Of a DNA stretch of 11,622 bases, positions 1 to 8,100 are shown piece by piece. Origin of the DNA: Corinectria fuckeliana (taxonomy: Eukaryota > Ascomycota > Sordariomycetes > Hypocreales > Nectriaceae). The notes below the pieces were generated by a model, which saw only the letters and a program-made list of their open reading frames with translations, did not search any database and had not been told where the DNA came from. The position numbers and the translations under genes are program-made. Within the stretch, counting starts at the first letter, position 1. Each line of letters begins with the position of its first letter. The stretch covers positions 1 through 11,622 of the forward strand of contig WPDH01000002.1 of assembly GCA_019137255.1 (NCBI GenBank), read 5' to 3'.

Positions 1-356
1 AAAGATATAATAAGTATATAAATTAATAATTAGATTTATACTATATAGTTAGTAAATAATATATAAGAGTTTATAACTTATTACTAGAAAATACTTTAGT
101 TAACTATTTACCTTTTTAAAATCTTATAAATAAAATAAAAAGACTACTTAAGTGTTATATAAAACCTCTTATAGTTAGACTTTATAAACTTTATAAGAAG
201 ATTATATATAGATTTAAAATAGTAAGTAATTAAACTATAAGAAAACCTTACCTACTTTTAATAAGATATAAAATAGTTACTAATAGACTATTTTAATATA
301 TAAAGATTAATTTATAACTCTTTTAATACTAAAAAGCCTAAGAAAGATAAAATCTT
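1..356. other. Unassigned AT-rich DNA with RIP-like composition
   Basis: No gene, RNA or repeat could be recognised here. The first 120 bases contain no CA and no TG dinucleotide, as expected for heavily RIP-mutated repeat DNA. One + strand frame near 330-360 is rich in Lys codons and fairly open, but it has no diagnostic motif. This is most likely the decayed end of another repeat element whose identity is lost. Confidence 0.5.
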
Positions 357-529
357 TATAAGAGTTAAAGTAATATACCTAACTTTTAATAGAAAGTCTT
401 AGCTATAAAGCTAAAAAGATTAAATAATTTAAGTAAGTTATATTACTTAATTATACTATATAACAGGTTATAAGAGAGCTCTTAGTAAGCTCTTAGTAAG
501 CTCTTAGCTTAGCTATACTCTTATAATTA
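357..529 (+). repeat. Direct repeat, copy 1 (about 173 bp)
   Basis: This stretch aligns without gaps to 906-1078 at an offset of 549 bases. I count about eleven differences over the first 165 or so bases and all are transitions (C/T or A/G), as expected if two identical copies were separately hit by RIP. Copy 1 also holds a small internal tandem, three repeats of an 11-base unit (AGCTCTTAGTA-like) at about 478-507. The pair could be the direct terminal repeats of a small LTR or TRIM-like element with a 376-base interior, or a local duplication. RIP would have erased TG...CA LTR ends, so the boundaries cannot prove which. Confidence 0.8.
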
Positions 530-905
530 TCTCCCTCTCTTAATAGTATATTTTAAGCTGCTAGCTTATTAGTAAGTATAGTACAGCCTCTTCTACTCTA
601 AGTGTAAACAGCTTTTTCTACTTTAAGTGTAAAAAGCCTTTTTTATACTATTATAAAAGGTTAGCTCTTATAAGGTTAGAAATATAGTAATCTTATTACA
701 CTTATATATATATATATATTAAAGAGTAGCCTAGCTTTTAAGCCTAAAATAACTACTACTATTAACTCTTAAAGCTTTAGTTATAATAAGTAACTATATA
801 TATTTATTCTTATAAGCTTAGCACTTATTATAGTTATAAGGTTTAGTAGGAATTTAAACTTATAACCTTTTATATAGTATTAGACTTAATATATACTTAA
901 ATAAT
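530..905. other. Interval between the direct repeats, with a small tandem and a TA run
   Basis: No coding frame was recognised. The interval contains a two-copy tandem of about 27 bases at about 592-647 (core TCTACT.TAAGTGTAAA), which keeps two TG dinucleotides, and a TA dinucleotide run at 703-718. If the flanking repeats are LTRs, this is too short to encode any retroelement protein and would be a non-autonomous interior. Confidence 0.45.
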
Positions 906-1078
906 TATAAGAGTTAAAGTAGTATACTTAACCTTTAATAGAAAGTCTTAGCTATAAGGCTAAAAAGATTAAATAATTTAAGTAAGCTATATTACTTAAT
1001 TATACTATATAATAAGTTATAAGAGAGCTTTTAGCAAGCTCTTAGTAAGCTTTTAGCTTAGTTATACTCTTATATTAT
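906..1078 (+). repeat. Direct repeat, copy 2 (about 173 bp)
   Basis: Partner of 357-529, in the same orientation and with no indels. The internal 11-base tandem is still visible around 1027-1056 but has been altered by C/T changes. It ends about 140 bases before the start of the LINE homology at about 1217. Confidence 0.8.
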
Positions 1079-1216
1079 ATTATAAATACTTTTAAAAAGA
1101 TAGCTTTTAAGCTAAACTTTAAATTTAACTAAAAGAAAACCTACTAGTAAAAAGCAGCTAATAAAATAGTAGTTTATTTTTATTATATATCTAGTAGTAT
1201 AATAACTATCTTAAAA
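1079..1216. other. Short AT-rich spacer before the LINE homology
   Basis: No feature was recognised. Homology with the inverted copy at the right of the window begins only around 1217, so this spacer lies outside the shared LINE segment. Confidence 0.4.
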
Positions 1217-2281
1217 TATAACCTTTTATAAATATTTAATAGTTACTTTTATTATATCTTAGCTATACCTCTAAAATCTATTTTAACTTAACTAACTTTC
1301 TTTATAAATCTTTTTTACTCTCTTTTTACTCTTATATTATTATTATATTATATATAATAGGTAGGCTAGATAAAATAGAGAATATTAAGATTATAAACTA
1401 TTTTTTTTCTCCTCTTAAGGAAAAATTTTTATTATAAAACCTACTCTTACTATAAGCTAAGCCTAATATAAAAATAACTTATAATTAATTTAAAGATCTT
1501 ATTATTAAGACTAAATATAAACTTAAAGTAATTATCTTAAAAGCTGTTTTTCTCTTAGTTTAAGAAATAATAGTAACTCTAGCTAATACTATTATAAGTT
1601 ATACCTAATATATAAATAGTAAGATTCTAATCTTATTATCTCTTATAAAAATAATTATAACTACTATTAAAAAAGTAGTATTAGCTACCTTTTAGAAAAC
1701 ACTTATTAAGGCTTTAACTTAGGCTTAAGTTACTTATAATAAGAGAATACTCTTATTTTTAATAGTATTACTATTAAAAGTAATCTCTTCTTATCTTAGC
1801 AGAAAGATTATTATTAAGTCACCTAGTATAGCTCTTAATATTATATCTTATATACTATTAGATACTATAATAATTATTAATTATACTCTCTTAAGAGGTT
1901 ACCTCTTATATATAATAGTCTTATATTACTTTTTTAGTAAGAATATTATAATTCTTTTTTATAAACTAATTATAAATCTCTTAAAAGATAATACTTAGAT
2001 TCTTACTATTTTTAGTATAAGTATATATTAAGTTTTAAAATAGTTTATAATAGTTACTAAAAGAGTCTTAACTAGCTATATAAAAGGCTTACTTAAAAAC
2101 CTTATAGTAAATATCTAATAAGTAAATAATATTAANNTATTAAGATATATATTATAAAACTATTATAAAGCTATTATATAGCTAAACCTTACTAGTTACT
2201 AGTTATATTATTAATTAAACTAATAGATATAAATAAACTTTATAACTAAGATATAATTATAGTTATAAAAGTTTATTAGAT
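1217..2281 (+). repeat. Inverted repeat arm A, left copy (LINE 5' part)
   Basis: This segment matches the reverse complement of 10303-11353 over about 1.05 kb with few indels. By eye the identity is above 90 per cent and the differences are mostly transitions. The arms lie about 8 kb apart. The segment covers the ORF1 N-terminal and middle region, so it is two copies of one LINE family in opposite orientation rather than the terminal inverted repeats of a DNA transposon. Confidence 0.85.
2136..2137. other. NN ambiguity inside ORF1
   Basis: Two undetermined bases. Coding sense runs in codon phase 1 before them and phase 0 after them; deleting both Ns makes the frame continuous. The homologous place in the right copy also carries NN (10434-10435), although the left copy has about 16 extra bases next to it. 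Confidence 0.9.
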
Positions 2282-2315
2282 TAAGCCTTATTTAAAGGAG
2301 ATTTAACTTAGATAG

Positions 2316-2492
2316 TATTTTAAGTGTTTTTACTTTAAATATATTATATAGTACTATTAGAAATAAGCTAAGTATAGCTACTATAAGAAGGCTTACTATA
2401 TAAAAGATATAATATACTTTACTTTTACTAGTAAGATCCTTTTAGTATATTATAACTATAATAATATATACTTAGTATAGTCTTATATATAC
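2316..2492 (+). other. Triple zinc-knuckle region of LINE ORF1 with RIP-substituted ligands
   Basis: Ligand codons sit at 2316, 2325, 2340 and 2355 (finger 1), at 2373, 2382, 2394 and 2409 (finger 2), and at 2448, 2457, 2469 and 2490 (finger 3). Spacing between fingers 1 and 2 is five residues, typical of LINE ORF1 proteins. Only 2325 is still Cys. Ten ligands read Tyr (TAT/TAC), as expected when TGY or CAY is hit by RIP, and the one at 2409 reads ATA. The spacing match at eleven of twelve positions makes chance unlikely. Confidence 0.8.
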
Positions 2493-2910
2493 TATATAGT
2501 ATAAAAAAAGTAAAAATAAGTAAGAAATACTTATATAAAAAGACTTATACTATTTAGTATCTTAAGTAAATAGTATAAATATATAATATACTTACTATAA
2601 GATATAATAGTATTAATACTAATACTAACTATAGTACTAAACTACTCTATCTAAAAAGAGCTTAAATAGCTCTTAAAGTAGTTTTAAGCTAAACTAAACT
2701 TAAGTCTAAGTCTAACTCTTATAGTATTTAAACTAATTAACTAATTAAGAGAGTAAATACTATTAAAAGTTAAAAAAGGTATACTAATACTAGCTAGTAA
2801 TAAGAATAATACCTAAAAGAATAAGAATAAGTAGTATAAGTAACTTAAACCTAACTTAAGATTAATTAAATTTTAGTATATAATTTAAGCTAAGCCTTAT
2901 AAGAACTTAT

Positions 2911-3134
2911 TATTATAAGTATATAATTAGCTTTTCTTATAAAGTAGACTTACTTATAACTTATATTACTATATATATATATTAAGCCTAACTTACTCTT
3001 CTTTTAAGTAAGAGTAATAAAAGGTTTTTTATCTTATAGCTTACTATTAGGGTTTTTCTCTCTTATTATAAATTAGTTTAAGTTACTTAAAAGAAAAACT
3101 AAATAGCTATAAGCTAAATTAAGTATAAATAAAT
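2911..3134 (+). repeat. Inverted repeat arm B, left copy
   Basis: Matches the reverse complement of 11398-11622, which runs into the window end, so the homology may extend further. By position it lies in the endonuclease part of ORF2. The right copy is clearly less mutated: several CA, TG and CC sites present there read TA or CT here. Confidence 0.8.
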
Positions 3135-3489
3135 AACTATCTTAAAAGCTTTAAATATAAAAGTTAAATAGCTTTTTAAGTAACTTACTATAATTATAAA
3201 ATATATAATCTTAAAGTAAAAAAAACTTAAATCTTATTATAACTCTTAGTAAAATAGTAAAATAGCTAAAATAACTTTTAAACTTAAGTAAGTATATTAT
3301 ATAGCTTAATAAACTAGCTACTTAGCTAACTAGTATATATACTTAAAGGTATATATAATATAAGACTAATATATATAAAATATATAGTATACTCTTTAAA
3401 GAAAACTTCTAATTAAGCTCTTATAGTATAATATAATATAATTTTAAAATATAAAAAGATAAGCTAAACTATATAGTAAAACTATTATA

Positions 3490-4980
3490 ACTTTTTTAAA
3501 GTTTTTACCTCTTATTTACTAAGACTAACCTAAGCTAGTAATACTTTATATAAATAAAGCTAAGATCTTAATAAGAAAATTCTTTTTTAAACCTTAAGTA
3601 AATAACTCTAACCTTCTCTCTCTCTTACTTTTTAAGATACTTAAACCTAAGTTAGGCTATATATACCTAATAATAAACCTTAAAGAGGTTTAAAAAGCTT
3701 TATACTAAATTAAGTTATAAAAAGTCTTAAAAGAGGATAAAATCCTTATAAGATTTCTTAAAGTATATAATAACTTACTTATTCTTATAATTACTAAAAT
3801 AATAAATATAAGCTTTACTATTAGCTACTTTCTAATATGTTTTTATACTATAATTACTATAATTATCCTAAAAGCTAATAAGACTAAANNTAGTAAATAG
3901 TATTAGGCTAGTATCTAATATTACTACTTAATATAATTAATAAGATTATTAAAATAGTTATTAGTAAGTATATTATAACTATAGTAAAAGAGAAGAGACT
4001 ATTACCTTTAAGGTAAATAAGTAATAAGCTTAGAAAGTTAATAAAGCTAGTTTTAGCTATAGTTATTAAAGTAGTATATATAATATAAGCTTAATATAGT
4101 CTTATTTCTCTCCTCTAGCTTAACTTTATAAGAGCTTTTAATAGTATTAACTATAAATAACTTATTACTATCTTATAACTAAAAGAATTCTTTAGATAGC
4201 TTTTAGTATAGCTTACTAGCTATCTTATATTATAAATAGTATAGCTTTAATTTAATAGTTAAACTTTTAACCTAATTAAAGTTAAAATAAAAGTCTTTTA
4301 AGAATCTCTTTTATTACTTATTTTATTTATCTTTTTTATTTCTAGCCTTTATAAAGCTCTTAATAATACTCTTAGAATATTAGTTATTAAATTTATAAAT
4401 AATATAAACCTACTAGTATTTAGCTATAATATAAAAAAGACTTAAACCTAACTTAAGATTATATAGAAAATATATAATAATTAGGCTTAAATAAATAGTA
4501 TAACTTAAAAACTAAATAAAATATAACTTTTTTACTTTAATTATAAATATATAGTAAACTAAATATAAATCTAACTTAAAAACTTAATAGTATAGCTTAC
4601 TTAAACTTATAGGTTTTTTAGACTCTTTTTTTATTATAAACTACTATAAGGCTTATATATAAACTACTTTAAAAAGAAACTTAAGTGTTAATACTAGGCT
4701 CTTACTATAATTACTATAAGTATATAAGAGGTTAGCCTTAAAAAAGTAAGATTAATTTATATATAAGTTATTTATTTTATTATAATTTATAATATAAGAG
4801 CCTATTACACCTTAATAGCCCCTAGTAGTAAGCCTTAAAGTATTATATAAGCACTTATATTAGAATAGACTTAAAACTTATATATAATAGTAAAAGCTTA
4901 TAAAGCTATACCTACTTACCTATTAGAGATAAAACTAGCTATTCCCCCTCTTAATATCTATCTTAATAAACTAGCTGCTT
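3490..4980 (+). other. Reverse transcriptase domain with RIP-altered catalytic motifs
   Basis: Motif A (4119-4142) reads L-N-F-I-R-A-F-N, where the family has L-D-x-x-x-A-F-D; both Asp codons have become AAT/AAC. Motif B (4290-4328) keeps the length and surviving residues of the family pattern G-[IVL]-P-Q-G-S-P-L-S-P-I-L-F; the Gln is TAA and all three Pro codons read TTT or CTT. Motif C (4392-4403) reads F-I-N-N in place of F-V-D-D, followed by I-N-L-L-V-F-S, the hallmark of Tad-type enzymes. A downstream block at about 4450-4530 matches the C..WA..HGA..K..L.HF spacing of the family. Loss of all catalytic Asp residues means no activity. Confidence 0.85.
3889..3890. other. NN ambiguity inside the reverse transcriptase
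   Basis: The upstream part of the domain is in codon phase 1 and the downstream part in phase 0. Removing the two Ns joins them. It lies at the loop where LINE enzymes have a K-P-G-K-type sequence. Confidence 0.9.
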
Positions 4981-5559
4981 AATTTTATAGTTATACTAAA
5001 AGATAAGATACTACTTAGCTTATTAGGGCTATTACTATTATAGCTTTAAGGTGGATTTACTATAAGTAGTAGTAAAGACTATAATAGTAACTATAGTAAG
5101 AAGTTAAAGATTAGCTTAAAAGCTAGCTTTCTTATAAAAGGTATAAACTAATATTAGTAGTAATAAAAGCTTACACTCTTTCTAAATAAACTATATAATA
5201 AACCTAACTTTAAGATAAAGTAAGAAAGTGCTAAAAGACTAATTAACTTAAACTAGCTAAAGCTTACCTTCTTACTAATAATAAAAAAGCTTTATACTTA
5301 TACTAAAATCTTAATAAATATTAAAGCTTAATACTTATATAACTATAAATAAGAAAAATCAGTCTTAAAAGCTTTTTCTTTTAGAGATATATACTTAATA
5401 TGTTTTTACTATAGTACTTATATAAGACTAGTAAAAAAATACCTAAATATATTACTATTTTTTATCTTAAATATACTAAATAATAAAAATACTTAATAAA
5501 CCCACCTTAGAACTAATATAAGTTTAAGCTTTAACTATTAAAGTATAAAACTATATAAC

Positions 5560-6610
5560 TACTTATCTAATAGTTTCTAAGCTAATATATTATCTTATAT
5601 TATAAGCTAGTCTTATAAATTTATAGTAACTATAATTAAGTTTATAATCTTATAATAAGAATAGTATACTATTATACTAAGTACTTTTTACCCCTCTCAT
5701 AAAAAGTATAAAATATACTTAGAAAAAGCTATAAAAGGTAAAAAACCAGCTTAATTATAATAGTTACTATTTCTAATTAAATTTTTTAACCTTTTATTAA
5801 AATCCTTTAAGCTTATAATACTAACTTATAAACCTGTTTTAAATTATATTTTTACTATTTACTACTTAACCTTATATATTTATATTACTTTTCTTACTTT
5901 TATTTTTACTATTAATAGTATTATTTTTAATCTTACTAGTCTTATTATTATTAGTGTTATTTTTCTTACTAGTTCTCTTAGGGGCTAGTAACTTAACTAT
6001 TATAAGAGTAAAAATACTTTTTAGATAAGTAAAAGCTAAAACTATAATATATTTAAGATACTTAAGTATCTTAGTAATATAGTTAATTCTACTAACTAGT
6101 ATATTAAACTAGTTAGATATTAAGCTTATAATTACTATTATAAGTGTAATATATATATACTTAAAAGCTTAACTTTTTACCTAAAGAGCTATATTCTTAA
6201 GCCTTTTAAGCTTCTCCTCTTATATACTATTAGCTTATATATATACTATAAAACTAACTTATACTTATATTATTAGTATCTCTCTCTTACTAGAGAGCCT
6301 CTACTAAGGCTTAAATAGTAATAATAGTAGCAAATAGTAAGACTTTATATATTTTATATATATAAGTATAAGCTATATAGCCACTTATTATAGTATTTAC
6401 CTAGTCTTAGTAAAAACCTATTATATTATTTTTACCTATTTATATAATATATATAAAATAAAAAATAGCTTATACTACTCTTACTAAAATAGTAAACTTC
6501 TCTCTTAAAGTAATAGTACTTTTTATCTTAGCCTGTCTCTTTTTTTTAGCTTATATAAGATTAGCCTAAATATATAGTAGATTTATAGTAAAAAAACTTA
6601 CTTTTATAAC
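5560..6610. other. Unassigned AT-rich interval after the LINE
   Basis: No gene or RNA was recognised on either strand. The part at about 5860-5960 is strongly T-rich on the + strand. It may hold the LINE 3' untranslated region and remains of the copia element's 3' half, but I saw no integrase or reverse transcriptase motif on the - strand to support that. Confidence 0.4.
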
Positions 6611-6613
6611 TAG

Positions 6614-6636
6614 TATTATTATTATTATTATTATTA
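6614..6636 (+). repeat. TTA trinucleotide microsatellite (short)
   Basis: About seven perfect ATT/TTA units. It is one of two such tracts within 150 bases. Simple repeats of this kind are common in AT-rich fungal DNA and have no assigned role here. Confidence 0.9.
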
Positions 6637-6701
6637 AAATCTATATATAAATAGATTAGTATATATAACTATATCTCTCCTACTAAGAGATTATACTAGG
6701 T

Positions 6702-6707
6702 TTATTA

Positions 6708-6751
<44 letters not shown>

Positions 6752-6760
6752 GTTATTATT
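6702..6760 (+). repeat. TTA trinucleotide microsatellite (long)
   Basis: Thirteen or more uninterrupted TTA units at 6711-6750, with imperfect units on both sides. It would be a length-variable site between strains. Confidence 0.92.
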
Positions 6761-7260
6761 CTTAGCTATATAAAGTTAGCTACTATAATAATAAGACTAT
6801 AATAAAACTATAGTGCTAATAGCTAAGAAATAAATATATTAATAAATCTTAAAAAGAATATATATTAGTATATATTTAAGACTTAAAGCTAATATAAGCC
6901 TAATAAAAAGCCTAAAAGAAAAGCTACTTATAAAAGTGTTAAAAAGAGAAGAAAAAAAGAAAGATATTATAACCTAAAAGACTAAATAATAAATAATAAT
7001 AAAAATCTATATAGCTACTAATAGCTGCTAACAGCTGTTAAGTATTAGGTTTATACTAGCTTTTAGCTACTAATAACTATACTATTAGCTAACTTATTAA
7101 TAGCTAGCTAACTTACTAGCAGCTAGTTTTACCCACTTAAAATCCTAAGCTCTTAGCTGTAACTATAAAATAACTTAAATATACTTAGCTAGTATAATCT
7201 TAACACTTAACTACTTTACTCTTATAGTAAACTAGGTGCTTAATATTTAGTTAACTATTT
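6761..7260. other. Unassigned interval with short AGCT-centred repeats
   Basis: No gene was recognised. Around 7012-7140 there are many short, imperfect repeats of TAGCTACTAATA and TAGCTAACTTA-like units, plus a 10-base perfect palindrome (AACAGCTGTT) at 7030-7039 that retains CA and TG. These may be remains of a terminal repeat, but no matching second copy was found in the window. Confidence 0.4.
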
Positions 7261-7350
7261 CTCTCTTTTTTTACCTTTTTTTTTCTTTTTCCTCTTTTTC
7301 CTCTTTTTTTTTTTTCTCTTTTTCTCTTTCTCTCTTTTTAATTTTTTTCC
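7261..7350 (+). repeat. Polypyrimidine tract (purine-rich on the - strand)
   Basis: About 90 bases that are almost all T and C, broken by A at 7273 and 7340-7341. Read on the - strand, the direction of the copia-like remnant, it is an A/G-rich tract downstream of the protease. A polypurine tract normally sits at the 3' end of LTR retroelements before the 3' LTR, which would imply a large internal deletion of integrase and reverse transcriptase. A plain low-complexity repeat is equally possible, and no LTR pair was found. Confidence 0.85.
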
Positions 7351-7468
7351 TAGCTAATATAAAATTAACTAAATTAGAAATTTACAAAGTAAATACTACT
7401 AAAAGAGAGATTCTCTACTTATATAATTAAGATATCTTAAGCTAGTAAGCAGAATAGTAAGATAATAG

Positions 7469-7700
7469 ATTAATACCTTCTCTAGCTATTCTAAAAAAGG
7501 TCTTCTCTTATATAGGGGAAGTCTTAAAGCACTCTTAAAGAACTCTCTAAGAGTATTTAAAAACCTTCTCTTAGCCTTCTTTAAGACTGCCCCAGGATTT
7601 CTTAGAGCTCTTTTAAGACTAATTAGTAGGAAATCCCCTCTCTTATTATAGCCACTTCCTAGTAGCTTCTTTTTAGATTATAGCTATTTAACTACTAGCT
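7469..7700 (-). other. Weakly mutated island, open on both strands, unrecognised
   Basis: On the - strand, 63 codons (7677-7489) are open in the same phase as the copia gag-protease frame and are rich in Lys, Arg and Leu. On the + strand, 60 codons (7469-7648) are also open. The island keeps CC, GG, CA and TG sites that the surroundings lack. I do not recognise the protein. It should hold the start of a copia integrase if the element were intact, but the H-x3-H and C-x2-C pattern is not convincing here, so it may be a different insert. Confidence 0.35.
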
Positions 7701-7740
7701 TATTTTATAATACTAGCCCTCTAGGAAATAAGATAACTCT

Positions 7741-8100
7741 AGTCTTAATAAAAAGACTATTTACTTATATATAGTAATAGTATAAGAGGCCTAACCTAGG
7801 TTTATTATATAAAGAATATAAGTTTTTATCTAATTTTATAGTTTTTTTTATATTTATATAGAATAAAAGCACTATTTACCTTTTAGGTTTATAAAGTATA
7901 AATAAATAAATAAATAATAACTAGTAAAAAAAAGGCTTTTTTCTAATTTACTTTTTAGTTATAGTTTTATAATTAAGAAAATAATTTTTATTAGATACTA
8001 TATACCTAGTAGCACTTATATTATATATAAATTTAGTTATTTTCTTATTATATATAGAGAAAGATAAGAGATTTACCTTAATACTTTTAAGTATTTTTAT
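7741..8100 (-). pseudogene. Copia-type aspartic protease, degraded
   Basis: This continues the gag frame. The active-site box at 8022-8011 reads N-I-S-A, followed by T-R-Y-I-V-S-N-K; the family has D-[ST]-G-A followed by a His a few residues later. GAT to AAT, ACA to ATA, GGT to AGT and CAT to TAT are all RIP-type changes, so the catalytic Asp is lost. About 50 residues on, K-T-I-K-L-D-x-x-L-Y-S at about 7845-7810 matches the conserved K-x-x-x-L-x-[DN]-V-L-Y-x-P region after copia proteases. The frame becomes unclear below about 7740. Confidence 0.72.

Larger units (their letters stand above)
1440..2880 (+). pseudogene. LINE ORF1 (gag-like, zinc-knuckle protein), degraded
   Basis: ORF1 of Tad-like LINEs encodes an RNA-binding gag-like protein that packages the element RNA. 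The N-terminal part (about 1440-2135) is one frame with codon starts at positions equal to 1 mod 3. It is interrupted by several TAA/TAG and is rich in Ile, Leu, Thr and Ser codons of the sort RIP makes from Thr, Pro and Ser codons, suggesting a disordered Thr/Pro/Ser-rich region. After the NN at 2136 the frame continues at 0 mod 3 into the zinc knuckles. Finger 1 (2316-2357) fits C-X2-C-X4-H-X4-C, finger 2 (2373-2411) C-X2-C-X3-H-X4-C, and finger 3 (2448-2492) C-X2-C-X3-H-X6-C with a Trp-Ser at 2478-2483. One Cys (TGT, 2325) survives; nearly all other ligands read Tyr, and the Trp reads TAG. The last Cys of finger 2 reads Ile, which simple RIP does not explain. A charged tail follows in the same frame to about 2880. 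The start codon could not be identified. Confidence 0.75.
1217..5560 (+). mobile_element. Tad-like LINE (non-LTR retrotransposon), RIP-inactivated
   Basis: The + strand carries, in the order expected for a Tad-clade LINE, an ORF1 with three C-terminal zinc knuckles (2316-2492) and an ORF2 with a Trp-Trp linker motif (3247), a complete reverse transcriptase (about 3490-4980) and a probable Cys/His tail near 5401. The left limit is where homology to the inverted copy starts. The right limit is where I lose the ORF2 frame and is approximate; I saw no clear 3' tail. Known Tad elements are somewhat longer, and the endonuclease interval here is short, so this copy is probably internally deleted as well as mutated. 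The many in-frame stops are all TAA or TAG. Confidence 0.85.
2880..5560 (+). pseudogene. LINE ORF2 (endonuclease-reverse transcriptase), degraded
   Basis: ORF2 of a Tad-like LINE nicks the target and copies the element RNA by target-primed reverse transcription. The endonuclease interval (about 2880-3240) is too decayed to show catalytic motifs and looks shorter than the usual 200-plus residues. A linker motif with two adjacent Trp codons, now TAG TAA, is at 3247-3252. The reverse transcriptase follows: an E-D-K-I-type block at 3733, a Lys-rich block ending at the NN of 3889, an L-L-P block at 3999-4007, and motifs A, B and C, all in one phase from 3891 to 4979. The thumb/connection block (A-Y-K-A...P-P-L-N-I-Y) is at 4896-4964. 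A probable C-terminal Cys/His segment starts with Cys at 5401 but in another phase, so at least one indel lies between about 4980 and 5290. RNase H was not identified. All the stops I read in these frames are TAA or TAG. Confidence 0.8.

Noticed and set aside
3725..3888. Initial reading of the E-D-K-I-L-I-R-F block as an ORF1 RNA-binding domain
   Set aside because: It lies downstream of the zinc knuckles and is followed directly by reverse transcriptase blocks; it fits the N-terminal RT block (P-G-E-D-x-I...R-F-L-K) of Tad-like ORF2.
6614..6760. TTA microsatellites as a centromere or regulatory element
   Set aside because: Simple triplet runs are common in AT-rich DNA, and nothing nearby supports a function.
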